This document shows positions 12,901 through 24,873 of a DNA stretch of 64,000 nucleotides, one piece after another. The DNA is from Glycine soja (taxonomy: Eukaryota; Streptophyta; Magnoliopsida; Fabales; Fabaceae): positions 30,218,411 through 30,282,410 of the forward strand of contig NC_041004.1 in the NCBI RefSeq assembly GCF_004193775.1, given 5' to 3'. Position numbers and translations under genes: made by a program. The stretch's first letter is position 1, and each line of letters starts with the position of its first letter. The notes under the pieces are model-generated. The model saw nothing but the letters and a program-made list of their open reading frames with translations, was not told the origin of the DNA and did not search any database.

Positions 12901-15900
12901 TCACTCACCAACAAGAAAGGCCTTTCTGATTTGATTAAGTTCCCTAGTTAGATCAACCATATCCATTCTTTCTTTTGGTGATTCCATAGAACAAGCAAGT
13001 CCAATCCTAAAAAGTGAAATTAAGCACTTCTTCCAATTGTTTCCTTCCAATGTTGCTTCATTTGTAGGGATGAGCCGTGGGTCCAAAATCTGCAAAAGAT
13101 TATCAGGAAATGAAATTGCAACAAAGTTATGAATATTTTGACCATCTTCAAACATTTCGTCTGTGGGTCTTCTTCCAGTAAGCATTTCCAACAAAATAAT
13201 TCCAAAGCTGTACACGTCACCATAAGTTGACACCTCAGAACCAACACCATACTCTGAAATATACATAAAAACTATTAATACACAATACTAATAGCAAGTT
13301 GACACAAAAAAAATAATTCAGAAAACACTAGTTATTTCAAACTTAAAGAACATACCTGGAGGAGCATAGCCAACTGTTCCCTTTATTCCAATTGTACTTG
13401 TTTTCTTAGAAGTTGTACCATTGATGGTTGAGATAAGTCTTGCTATGCCAAAGTCACTCACATGAGCAATCATGTCATCATCGAGGAGGACATTGCTTGG
13501 CTTTAAATCACAATGAACGACCGATTGCTCACATTCATGATGAAGATAATTTAATGCAGAAGCGATATCAATCATGATATTTAATCTTTGATCAAGGTTT
13601 AATGCTCTCAAATGCTCTTGACTAAGTGCCCTCGGGTGCAGCCATTGTTCCAAGCTTCCATTTTTCATGTACTCAAAAATTAGAGCTTTAAATTCTTGAC
13701 CTTTGTAATCTGTGCTGGAACAACATGTCAAAATCTGAACAAGATTTCGATGTTTAATATTTTTAAGCGCATTGCATTCTGCTATGAAACTCTTGTGAGC
13801 TCCTTTTCTCTTAAGGTTTAGGACCTTTATGGCAACAACATTGTTTTCTAACTCAAGAGTTCCTTTGTAGACAGAGCTAAAATTTCCAGACCCTATCAAG
13901 TTTGCTGTTGAGAACCCATCAGTTCCATTGTGTAGGCTTTGGTATGAAACTTTAGCCAGCAGGTCAAATGTTGGTGAATCCAAAGATGCTTTCTTGCTCC
14001 TCCTCATCCAGTAGATAGTTAGAATTATTAACAGTATTAGAAGAAAAGCAACCACACTAACCATCACTGCTATCAACCTAAACTTGTGGTGTTTTGCTAG
14101 TTTCTTGCCTTGGATGACAGGGCATGGTGGTAGATGCAGTTCTGAAATACCTCCACAAAGCTTGTTGTTTCCGGTAACCACAAACGTGCTTGCATTTCGA
14201 AAGACACCTTCAGTTGGTACATCACCATCCAACATGTTAAAAGACACATTCAAGTATTCCAAGACAAAAATGTTCTGCAGAACATTAGGAATTGATCCAG
14301 ACAAGCGGTTTCTTGACAGGTCTAAATATCGAAGACTTTTGAGTGATGCCAAAGAGGATGGTATGTTTCCTTGTAAAGAATTCCCATCCAAATAGAGGTA
14401 CTCCAACATTATGCATTCGCCAATTGTTCCAGGAATGTCACCAGACAAATGATTCTCATACATACCTAGCCAATTGAGATTTTTTAGGTTGCCAACTTCT
14501 TCTAGTATACTACCACTCAATGAATTTTGTGACAAATCCAAGGAGTTTGTAAGGGAAGAAAGATTAAAAATCTCAATAGGTATGGTTCCTATAAGGTTGT
14601 TTTGTGAAAGATTCAGATATTGTAACATTTGGCAGTTTCCTATGCTTGGAGGAATATTCCTTTCAAACATATTTGCTCCCATTGCCAAATAAAATAATTG
14701 ACTAAGGTTTCCTACAAAGGCTCCTATCTCTCCTAACAACTTGTTTGCACTTAAGTCTAACAATTGCATCTTTTGAAACATACCAAAAGTAGTTGGGATA
14801 ATTCCACCAATGTTGTTGTTTTCCATCGTCAAGAGAATTAATCCAATTAGAAGATTCCCTAATTCCTCAGGGATTTCTCCTGATATCTGATTGCCTCCAA
14901 GATATAATTCACTTAGTTGGGTGGATAAATTGCCCAAGGAATTTGGCAAATGACCTCCAAAATTATTGTAGGATATTACTAGTATTTGCAACTTACTACA
15001 GTTTGTCAATGATTCTAAAAACTCTAAGTCATTAGATGAATTGTCACCTAAATTGTTAAAAGTCAAAGATAGATATTGAAGATCTTGTAACTTCCCAAGT
15101 CTTGGAACTTGTCCCATGAAATGGTTTCCGCCAATGTCAAGTTCTGTAAGGATAGATGCATTTGTGATGGAAGGTGGGATTGGACCTGAGATTTGATTAC
15201 CACCGATATAAAGTTCTTGGAGATTGGGGAGGGTGTAGAACATGTTGGGAGGAAGAGAGCCATTAAATTGATTGTTTGTGGCTGAGATTAGAGAAAGAGA
15301 TGACATATTATAAAGACAAGAAGGAAATGTTCCACTCAGTTTGTTGTTACTCACATATACATTCGTCAAGCTTTTGAGACTGCACATTTCTTGTGGAATA
15401 TGTCCCTCTAAGTTGTTGTCACCAACCCAAAGATCAGTTAGGGATGAAAAATTCCCTATGAACGATGGGATTCCTCCGATTAAACGGTTCTTACTCAGGA
15501 CCAATTGTTGAAGCTTCTGAAGTGAGCCAAATTTCATTGGTATTTTGCCAATCAAATTGTTCCCACCTAAGTCTAAGACTTTGAGGCGAGTGCAACTTGC
15601 CAAATTTGTAGGAATTTTCCCTACTAATGTGTTATTATCCACATAGAGAATCTGTAGACGTGACAATTGTCCCAATTCTTGTGGGATTTTTCCATAGAAG
15701 CTGTTGTTTCCGAGATCCAAGCTTCTCATATAAGAGAGATTGCCTACGTGAGGGGATATGGTTCCCTTCAACTTGTATCCTAATAAGTTTAACTCTGTAA
15801 CTCTTTGAAGTGTGGGATTACATATGATTCCATGCCAGTTACAGAAGTGAGCAGAATTATTCCAAGAGAGGAAAATTCCATATGGGTCGGTAGATATGGA

Positions 15901-16041
15901 TTCCCTGAATTTGAGCAGTGCCAACTGATCCGTCTCATTTCCTAATGCAAAGGTAGACCATAGTGAATTTAATGCAAAGAGAGAAAACAAGTGGGCATGT
16001 ATAGATGAAAATGCTAGTAACATGAAAGAAAAATACTTCAT
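12901..16041 (-). CDS. LRR receptor-like serine/threonine kinase (subfamily XII, At3g47570/EFR/Xa21 type)
   Basis: Two exons on the minus strand, 16041-13356 and 13253-12901, join CCAG|GTATG to TTTCAG|AGTATGG. They restore the conserved APPEYG motif and give 1012 residues. Features in order: signal peptide (about 1-35); LRRNT beginning ETDQLALLKF; about 20 plant-type LRRs to about residue 620; a transmembrane helix around 654-677 followed by basic WMRRSKK; and a kinase domain from about 705. The kinase shows the glycine loop GSGNFSSVYKG (third glycine replaced by S), invariant K in VAIKVL, HCDLKPSN at about 842, DFG at about 862 and an intact C-lobe. HCD instead of HRD makes it a non-RD kinase, as in the pattern-recognition receptors FLS2, EFR and Xa21. 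A plasma-membrane immune receptor is therefore the likely role, with ligand unknown. The single intron within the kinase domain is typical of this subfamily. No frameshift or stop was seen. Confidence 0.93.
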
Positions 16042-16094
16042 TTTGATGAAGAATTGGAGGCTTCTTGATGGTGGTGTTTCTATTGTTAGATAGC

Positions 16095-16102
16095 TTTATA
16101 TA
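16095..16102 (-). promoter_or_regulatory. Probable TATA box of the LRR receptor kinase gene
   Basis: On the minus strand the sequence reads TATATAAA about 55 bases before the ATG at 16041. This implies a short leader of about 25 bases. Motif and position only. Confidence 0.5.
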
Positions 16103-16109
16103 GAGTATG

Positions 16110-19067
16110 GTAATTGGAGAAGAAGCCCGTGTTGTACCGTCTGGTGCTTTGGTTTCCATTACCAACATTAAATGTCAAGTCAATGGATAATTTATGTGGC
16201 AAGAAATAAATCCAATAAATGATAACTTTAACGTAAGAAACATGCTATTATTATGGAGAAAATCCTTCAGCAACTGCCTAACCAAAGTGCTTTTCTATTT
16301 GTATTGATAATTACCCCCAAAATAATAATAAAATTGTCATCATATTGATATTTAATATTTATTACTTAAAAAAATTGAGTCTATAACAACTCGACCAACA
16401 ACAACTTCTTGCTAAAAAAAAATCAAAAAGCTTTTGTCAAATATTATAAAACTATCGTTTGAGTTAAAATGATAATTTACAAATTTGGAAATAAAGCATA
16501 ATAGAAAGCTATGTCAATTTGAAAATCAATTTTTAGTAAAAATTAGAAGTTCAACTTAGCAATGTAACCTTTCTCAATTATTCAATCGATCAGTTAGAGA
16601 AACATTTATACTCAATTTGAAACAAATAATATATATAATTAGAAGATGAATAATAATATTCAAGTTATTAACTATACCTTTTTTTTTATAAGACTTGTTT
16701 AAAATTTTGAAAAAGTAAAGATATATAAAAAAGAAAGAAAATTTGTGAAAATGTTAAGATATACGGTATTGAAGTTAAAAATTAGATGAAATTAGTTAAA
16801 AATAACATCTATTTTTGTGTGGATTTATCTCTATTTTTTAATTTATTTAAAAAATAACATGTATAAAATAATATTGAATTTATAATATAAATAGAAAATA
16901 AATTAAGAAATAATTTATATTTATGTATATTAAAGGGTTTAATATGTTTTTGGTTACTAAAGTTTATTTTTAATATCACTTTTAATACTTAAACAAAATT
17001 TTGATTGGTCTTAGTCCAAATATTTTTCTTCCATTAGCATTTTTTGTCCTTGCGATTAAGTATCACCGTTAAATAATAATTTGACATCCACATTAACATC
17101 CATGTAAATTGTCACATTATCAATTAGTCTAATCTGATATTCATTTGTAATTTTTTTTTGATAAATTATGTTTTTAATCTCTTATCTTTTCACAAAATTA
17201 TCTTTTACGTCAACATTTTTTTGACTAGCTTTAGTTCTTCATCTTTTCAGGAATATGATTTTAATTAGGGACGCTTATAGTTTGGTTCGAATGTGAAATA
17301 AAATCCGAATCAATTGATTTTAATAGGTTCAAATTTCAATTTTTTTCCTAACTTAAATCAAATCAACTCGATAATAAACGATTTGATTCAGTTTTGGTCA
17401 TTAGATATCCAATCATTTTTTTCTAGAAAATAGTTTTGAAAAAAACAAAAAAAAACAAGATTTTATCTTGGATTTTGACAAATGATGATGCCATAATATA
17501 ATGTTATCAACATATTTAAATGTTATTCACTTATAACCAACTAAATAATAACATAAATTATAAAAAATAGCACATGATCAATTTGATTACATCATAAAAC
17601 TCCATCTATATATAATAATTAAAAAGAAATAAAATAAATTATCCAACACAAACCTTAATTCTGAAGACAAACTGAAGTGAAATATAATGAAAAGATTTAA
17701 AAGAGCACAATAGTAGGTAAATTAAACATTAAAAAAATAAAAAAATAGATATATAATTGGTTTGGTTCGGGTTTGAAATATGTGAATATAATATCAAAAC
17801 CAATCAATATCGAATTTCAATTGATTTGATCTGGTCCAATCTAAACAAGAAAAATAATTGAACTAATTTAATGGTTCAGTTTGAATTGTTGGATTTATCA
17901 AATTTATCTAAACCCATACACACTCCTACTTTTAATCCCTTAACTATTTTTTTTTACAATGTTTAATCCCTCTACCGTGTTTGTCATTGTTTCTAGTTCC
18001 TCTCATCAAAGATCATTGTTAAGTGATGATGGGTAGTCACCTGACTTTTCATGGGAGCTACAAGTTTGACATAATACTCAATTATATGGTAAAATATTGT
18101 TGGTCCAAAATATTTTTTTTTTATGATTCTAAGGTTACAAGTTTTCTGACAATGTAAAACAACCCGAAAAAAAAAAAGATGTGAAAATTTGAAGAAAAAA
18201 AAGCAGATGCTATAAGAAAAATCAACCACCAACAACATTTTACCTCACACTCCCATGCTCTTAAACAAGACTCCACACATTTAACATACTAAGAAATGCT
18301 TTTAACTAAATTTAAATTGATAATTTTATATTAAATTTTATTACAAACATATTTTTAAAATAAAACTATCAAGCATAAATTAATTTATTAAAAATCATTT
18401 TCAATTAAAAATTGGTACTTGTCAACTAAAATGAAACATATGTATACAGAGACACAACAGTCATGCCCCAGTTTATACGTTCGTTCCAAGCCATGACAGT
18501 CAAAAGTTGGTACTTGTCCATTTTAGTGAAGACTTGACAAATTGACAAATTTTCAAATTTGCTTAACAAATTTGATTCGTCCCTACCAAGGGAAGACTTG
18601 ACAAATTGTGCACCTTCCTATCAGGTGCTTCCTAAATGAATGAAGACTTCCCACGGTGACTACAACCAGTCTCGGGCCAGTTTTATACTTTCAAGTGTTC
18701 ACTTGAAATATTTTAATTTATTTTCTTTGATAAATTAAAAGTCTTATTTATTTTATCACGACTATATATTTTCTTATTCTAACTTCACTAGATGGTTGAC
18801 AAACGTTTCTATTGGGACATAGAATTTATTTTCCTTTTCATCATGCTTAAGTGAATTAACCAATGTTGAAAGTTTGTAAAACCGAGGAGTCATTTATATA
18901 CGTCAAATAATATGGGCTTACAATATACACACATTACCATTTGGTATCAATTCTAATATTTGACATGAGAGGAAAGACTGAATAAACGTTAAAGGTGTAT
19001 TTGCTTTGAAAAAATTTCTGTATTTTTTTATATTTTTAATTATGAATATATTATTTTACGTTTTATA

Positions 19068-19073
<6 letters not shown>
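16110..19073. other. Intergenic AT-rich DNA
   Basis: No gene is supported. The segment from about 16930 to 17170 (GGGTTTAATATGTTTTTGG and following) and the text around 17925-18080 look like common legume MITE or transposon-end sequence, but no ends could be paired. The rest is AT-rich with many homopolymer runs. Confidence 0.5.

Positions 19074-19120
<47 letters not shown>
19074..19120. repeat. (TA)n microsatellite
   Basis: About 23 TA units directly abut a CTCCCTCCATTTCC motif at 19121. Confidence 0.95.
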
Positions 19121-19121
<1 letters not shown>

Positions 19122-19360
19122 TCCCTCCATTTCCTTTTATAAGGAAAAAATAATTTTACACTTATTAAAAAAATTAATTAATTTCATTAAATTATGTAAT
19201 TTTTAATTAAAAATAAATATTTTTCTTAAACTACCCTTCAATAAAACTTAATATTAAGCATAAATTTGTTGTTAAATAAATGATATTTTAATCATAGTCT
19301 CGTTAAATGAAGAAAATGTAGTTTAAATTTATTTATAAAAGAGAAAAAAAAATTGATTTA
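19121..19360. mobile_element. Left part of a Stowaway-like MITE, probably cut by Helitron 1
   Basis: CTCCCTCCATTTCCTTTTAT is a typical plant MITE end next to a TA target. The expected complementary end (GGAAATGGAGGGAG) is not found before the Helitron start at 19361. The element is either truncated or interrupted by the Helitron. Confidence 0.45.
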
Positions 19361-19429
19361 TCTATATCCTATATAATAAAAGAGAAGTAGAGGAAAAACC
19401 CTAAAATGTCCCAACTTAAAAATTTGACA

Positions 19430-19693
19430 CATGGCACTTTTTGTGGTTTTTTGGTCATTTGTTGTGTTCAGCTTCCACTGGTTTTGTTGTGCCATGTGTC
19501 TGATGATTAAGCCAGCTTCCACTCTTTGGTTGGGCACGTGGTTGGATCATTAAGCGTTGGGTGTTTTGTAGAATCTCGTTTTTGTGTCATTTTGGTTTAC
19601 TTAATTTTCCAGTTCGAAACCAAAATTGTTTCTTTTTTCTTTGCTTGCTTCTCCATTTCAAGCTGTGAGCTTTTTAGTATACTGAGTATGGCT
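19430..19693 (+). repeat. Helitron 1 leader block, copy 1
   Basis: This block is repeated at 23238-23505 with about 90% similarity. Shared phrases include GGTCATTTGTTGTGTTCA, GTGGTTGGATCATTAAG and TTCCAGTTCGAAACCAAAA. It is T-rich, non-coding leader sequence upstream of the RPA-like gene. Confidence 0.9.
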
Positions 19694-19784
19694 GTGTTAT
19701 GTTTTTTCGCTGAATCTCTGCCTTCGGTTTGTTTTCATTTTGCATGTTGTGCCTGCCTGTGCTTGTGCCTGTGTTACCTTTTCC

Positions 19785-20125
19785 CGCTTATTTTAGAACT
19801 CTTTTTGGGTGTTTTTCTAACTTTCGTGCTTTGTTTTCTAACTTTTATGTTGTGCATGACTGTGATTTTAGAACTTTTTTTGGGTGTTTTTCTAACTTTC
19901 GTGCTTTGTTTTCTAACTTTTAATGAATTAGGTTTGTTTTTTAGTTTGGCTTTGGTCCGTTGTTTGGTTTGGCTGTGAGAAGTTTGTTTTCCAGCTTGGT
20001 TTTGCTCCGTTGCTCGGCTTGGCTACGAGAAGAAAAGGTAATGTTTATGTTGTGCATGCCTGTGTTACCTTTTCCCCCTAATTTTACAACTTTTTTTTGG
20101 GTGTTTTTCTAACATTCGTGTTTTG
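19785..20125 (+). repeat. Short imperfect tandem units in the Helitron 1 leader
   Basis: The phrase TTTTGGGTGTTTTTCTAAC followed by TTCGTGCTTTGTTTTCTAAC occurs near 19800, 19876 and, more diverged, 20093. The first two units are 76 bases apart. The open frames over this part are pure T-rich repeats and are not proteins. Confidence 0.8.
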
Positions 20126-20762
20126 TTTTTTAATGTGTTACGTTTGTTTTACAGTTTTCCTTTGCTCGGATGTTCGTTTTGTGTGCGAGAAATCAAAGTT
20201 ATACTTTTGTACCCATGTTGTTGGCTGTTTATGTTGTGCATGCGTGTCTTACTTTTTTTTCCCCTTATTTTACAATTTAATGAACTAGGTTTGTTTTCCA
20301 ATTTGGCTTTGCTTCGTTGTTCGGTTTGGCTGGGAGAAGTTGAGGCTTAACTTTTGTACTGATGTTGTTGTGTGCTTATGTTGTGGATGGCTATTTTTTG
20401 TATTCTTTGGTAAGTTTCGTGCTTTGTTTACGTCTATAGTTAATGCATTCTTATATGTTTGTCGGCTCTTTTGTTAACTCTGTTTACTCACATGGTCAGG
20501 TGTTTATTTTTACTGATTCATATGCATGATTGCCTTTACAAAAATTCTTGCGGTCCTATGTGTGTTTCTGAGTTTTCTTCTTTGTTTTTTTTGTCATAGA
20601 TTGTTAACTTTGGTTTCCCGTGGTTGAGGTGGTAATTTAATTTTTTTTCGTTCGGCTATATGCTTAGTTTTTAACTGATGTTCTGTTTTTCTTGGTGTTG
20701 TTGTTCAGGGTTTGCGATTGCCTACATCATAGATTTACGAGCAACCAATTTCATATAAAGTT

Positions 20763-23169
20763 ATGGCAAGTGTTCCTGATAAGATTAAGTCGATAGACGG
20801 ATCAAGGGAAACTCTTAAGCTTTCTGTAAGGATCATTAATCTTTGGTTCATTGGGATCCCTGAAAAGTCTGAACAAGTCGAAATGGTTATTGTTGATTTT
20901 GATGTATGTTTTTCCCCGTTTTTTTATTACTATACACTATATTATTGACCATTCAATCAGGTATTTATATACTTTGTATATTATAGGGAGATGAAATCCA
21001 TATTGTTTGCAAACAAGATCAGCTAAAGTCTTGGAAGGCTGATTTGAAGGAAAATTTAACTTATGTGATGCATAATTTTAAAGTTATGAAGAATGATGGT
21101 CAATTCAGAATTTGCGATCATGAATATAAATTATCTTTTACTAGAGTTACTGTTGTTAGGTAATATGATATGGAACACCTACCTTTTAGGAAATTCAAAT
21201 TTGTTGATTTTTCCACTGTCATTGCTGGTCATTTTCAAACTGGACTCTTGGTTGGTAAGATCGTTTGCAATTTGTGCATTAATTTTGATTGAGATACTTA
21301 TGGCTTTTCAAATAACATGCCTTTATGTTGTGGTTGCTTTAGACATTATTGGCGTGGTTGATGAAGTGGTGTTCTGATATGTCTCATAAAAAAATACGAG
21401 GGTTGTTTTCAAATTAAAGGACTTGAGGTTATGTTTTAGAATTTAAGTTTTGAGTGTGTGTAATTGTTATTTGTATTTGATGATGATTAGATACTGATAT
21501 ACTGATACATTTATTGTTGTTTGCTTCTTATAGTGGGCAGGTGCTATCCTGCCCACTCTGGGAAAATTACTGCTTACAGTTTTTATCTTACTTGAATGAG
21601 GTTGAAGATGAAAGGCGTATTGTTATTCTTTTGACACATGCCAGGATCAAGGAAGGCCAGGGTCAGTGTAATGTCAAATTTGTCAATTGTCATGCTCACC
21701 AGATAACATTTTTTTGTCTCATCTATAGGATCATATCCACCCTTAGTCAGTAATTCTTTGAAGGCGTCTAAACTAATGATCAACGAGCTTGTGTTGGAAA
21801 TTCAAGAATTCAGAGAGAGGTATTTTAACAATGTGTTATTTTTGTGTTTGTAATTTCAAACAATTAAATATGTAACTAATCTTTGCTATGTTTTTGCATT
21901 TGTACTATTCTTATAGGCTTTCAGATTTATGGATTGAGGTCAGATCAGTTTTGACGCCTATTAGACAAGGGAGTTCACAGGTTTCAGGGTCATCTCAATT
22001 ATCATCAAAAGATGTGTTTCTTTCAAAGGCTGAAGCAAAAAAATATGTCAGATTAATGCCATTTCCAAGGTGATGTTCTTATTCATTTCTAGCTTCTCTT
22101 TGTACAAAATCTAATGCCAGTTTTTTCAAACAAGAAATTGTTTGTGTTATTGTCACCACGATTACAACTATAGTGATGGACAACCATTCATGGTGCTATC
22201 CGGCTTGCAGTCAATGTCACATAAAAACTGACATAGAAACTATGCCATTCACGTGTCCATGTGGCAAAGATAATCATCAACCTGTACTAAGGTCATTGGT
22301 TCACTGCTCAATTGGTATAACCTTCATTAACTACTTTTTCTTACACTGGTATGTACATTGGCAGGTATAGAGTTGAAGTGATGGTTAATCACAAGGGTGA
22401 ACAAACCAAATTTTTGCTCTAGGACCGTGAATGTGCAGAGTTAATTGGTCAATCAGCCGATGAAGTCAACAGACTCAAAATAACAGTATGTTATTGTATT
22501 ATCATGCAGTGTTTTTTAATTTACAATCAAAATTTGTTAAGTTGCTATCCATTTTCATTGTTCATATTAAGTCACCGATTTTTTTCCCTAAGGATGGCAA
22601 TATTGATTTAAATGCCTCTCCTCAAGCACTAGATAGGCTACTGGGTTGTTTCCTTGCATTCAAAGTCAAGGTACAACCAAGGTTTAGGAATGATGTTGTT
22701 CTTAAATATTCAGATGAATTAGACTTGATCAATGTTGTGCTAGATATGCTTCCTGATACTGAGGTGGTCTTTTGTCAAGTGTGTTTTAGTTATTGTGACA
22801 GTATCGATATATTCCATTTGTTTCTTTACTCTCAATTCATATATCATGCAGCCATGTTGCAAGATCGAGAGTTCAATGCTTGACTCGACCGACCCTACAG
22901 AGCTTGAATCTGTAAGCTAACATTGTCCTTGTGTGTTTTTCCTGGTGTATCTTGCGATGATGGCAACAAAATTTAGCTCACTGATCAGTTAATATTTTAT
23001 GCAGCAATCTGTGTCTGTTACCGTGAATCATGACCCCCTTTTGAGGATTCCATTAACACCAACTAAGCACCTATCCTCTGATGAATTGGATGATGAACCC
23101 AAAAACTTTGAGATTTCACCTGCACAAGTTTCCTCAAACAAATTACCCACGCATTATCAGGCCGAATGA
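20763..23169 (+). pseudogene. RPA1-like (replication protein A large subunit) Helitron gene, inactivated
   Basis: Starts MASVPDKIKSIDG, an N-terminal OB fold of the plant Helitron-associated RPA70 family (DUF223 type). Introns with GT-AG borders can be placed at 20904-20986 and 21255-21342. The central OB region (IIGVVDEVVF, and later LLTHARIKEGQG) and the C-terminal zinc-binding segment (CYPACSQCHIKT ... CPCG, from about 22173) follow in the normal order, and the gene ends at TGA 23167. Breaks: in-frame stops replace the usual E after VVR (near 21160), two codons in VF(S)YVS(Q)K near 21376-21392, and a W in FLL(W)DREC near 22422. Such proteins are thought to bind single-stranded DNA and help rolling-circle replication of the element. 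Identification is strong; function is lost here. Confidence 0.85.
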
Positions 23170-23237
23170 ATTAACCTATTCACAGGTTGTCTTGGATGTT
23201 TTATTTATCATGGTATGACCAAATTGTAATATTTGAC

Positions 23238-23505
23238 CTGTGGCACTTTTTATGGTTTTTTGGTCATTTGTTGTGTTCAACTTCTACTGCTTTTTGTGTG
23301 CCATGTGTATGATGATTAAGCCAACTTCCACTCTTTGGTTGGGCCACGTGGTTGGATCATTAAGTGTTGGGTGTTTTGTAGAATCCCATTGCTGTGTCAT
23401 TTTGGTTTAGTTCATTTTCCAGTTCGAAACCAAAACTGCTTCTTTTCTCTTTGCTTGCTTCTCCATTTCAAGCTGTGAGCTTTTTAGTATACTAAGTATG
23501 GTTGC
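23238..23505 (+). repeat. Helitron 1 leader block, copy 2
   Basis: A direct repeat of 19430-19693, located just after the RPA-like gene and before the Rep-helicase gene. It lacks the TC terminus. This suggests either that a second related Helitron supplied the Rep-helicase half, or that the leader was duplicated and drives the second gene. Confidence 0.88.
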
Positions 23506-23509
23506 GCCT

Positions 23510-24873
23510 GTGTAACTTTTGTCATATGTTATGTGCTACTCAGATTAAATGAAACAATTGTTTTTTTTTGTTTCCATTACTTTATTTGTTAATACTGTTA
23601 TGAAATTGCAATTTGTTCTATTACGAAATACTATTACGATATTGCAATCTATTCAATTGTTGTCAAAATCCTGATCAATGTAAACAACTCAAGTTAACTG
23701 ATGAATTAAGGTTTTTTTTTTCCGAAGGAATTGCACAGAAACTAAAACATAAGCTGACATTTACCAATTAAACTCAGTTTTTTGCCAACTTAAACATTAA
23801 TTATGAGTTATTAAAATCAACAAAATAGATTGGTATATTAAGTAATTTTAGAAACTATTTAATCCTATCTTTATTGGTAATATACAGCTAAACCAGTTTT
23901 CGTTTAAAGTTGCCTTCATGTTTTGGCTTGAAATTTAATATAATCAGTACTAACTAAAGCTATCTACATTACCTTTCATATCAAAGTTTTCTGCACTGGC
24001 AGCAACCCCTGTCTCTAAATGGAAGTGCAATGATTCCTATATACCAAAATTTTCTACTCGTGGATCTTTAGTTGTAGTTTTGGCTTCTAATTTCAATTTC
24101 ATCCTTAGCTTTCTTTTTTATTGCAACAACTGCAGATTTGATACTTACCATTTCTTCCTTTGTGCCAAAATAAATTTGTTTATTAATTATCAAATCCATT
24201 ATATAAAAACGTCTAATCACATTTAATCCACCAAACACAGATTTGATATTTGTCATCTCTTGCTTCATGTCAATTAAAATTTGTTTATTAATTTACCCGT
24301 GAATCTTTAACTGTAGTTTTGGCTGCTAATTTCAATCTCATCCTTAGCTTTCTTTGTTATTGCAACAATTGTAGATTTGATACTTATCATATCTTCCTAT
24401 GTGCCAAAAGAAATTTGTTTATTGATTATGAAATCCATTATATAAAAATGTCTAATCACATTTAATCCACCAAACGCAGATTTGATATTTGCCATCTCTT
24501 GCTTGATGTCAATTAACATTTGTTTATTAATTTACAAAATATTCCATCTTTTGTTCCAAGCTGAGCTCCAAATTCTTCACCTTTAAACGTGCAAATCAAT
24601 CACATAGTTGACTCTACATCAACAACTTACCCCTCTATATACAATGTCTTTACATGTGAGTCTCATCATTGTTAGATGGGTCATTTTCCAACCTACTTAA
24701 ATTGAATTGCAGTTCTGTGTCTCATTTGTCATTCCTTTCATCTTTAATTTTCTCTTTATTGCACAACTGCACTTTTGCAATTCCTTTCATCTTTAATTTT
24801 CTCTTTGTGCATTTCAAAAGTGTGTGGTGTTGAATTTATATATCAAACAACTTCATTGATATCAATTAACAAC
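23510..24873 (+). other. Helitron 1 spacer between the RPA-like and Rep-helicase genes
   Basis: AT-rich and non-coding, apart from the 239-bp tandem duplication listed separately. The stretch ending at 24873 would be the leader of the Rep-helicase gene. Confidence 0.6.
24059..24536. repeat. Tandem duplication, 239-bp unit, two copies
   Basis: The text from GGATCTTTAGTTGTAGTTTT at about 24062 to TTTGTTTATTAATTTAC repeats once with a 239-base offset at about 90% identity. It includes the phrase ATTTAATCCACCAAAC in both units. It lies in the Helitron 1 spacer. Confidence 0.9.

Noticed and set aside
14084..14692. Plus-strand open frames within the receptor kinase gene
   Set aside because: Antisense shadows of the LRR coding sequence; no family resemblance.
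19526..20350. Open frames rich in C, F and L in the Helitron 1 leader
   Set aside because: They follow T-rich short repeats and have no start context or domain.
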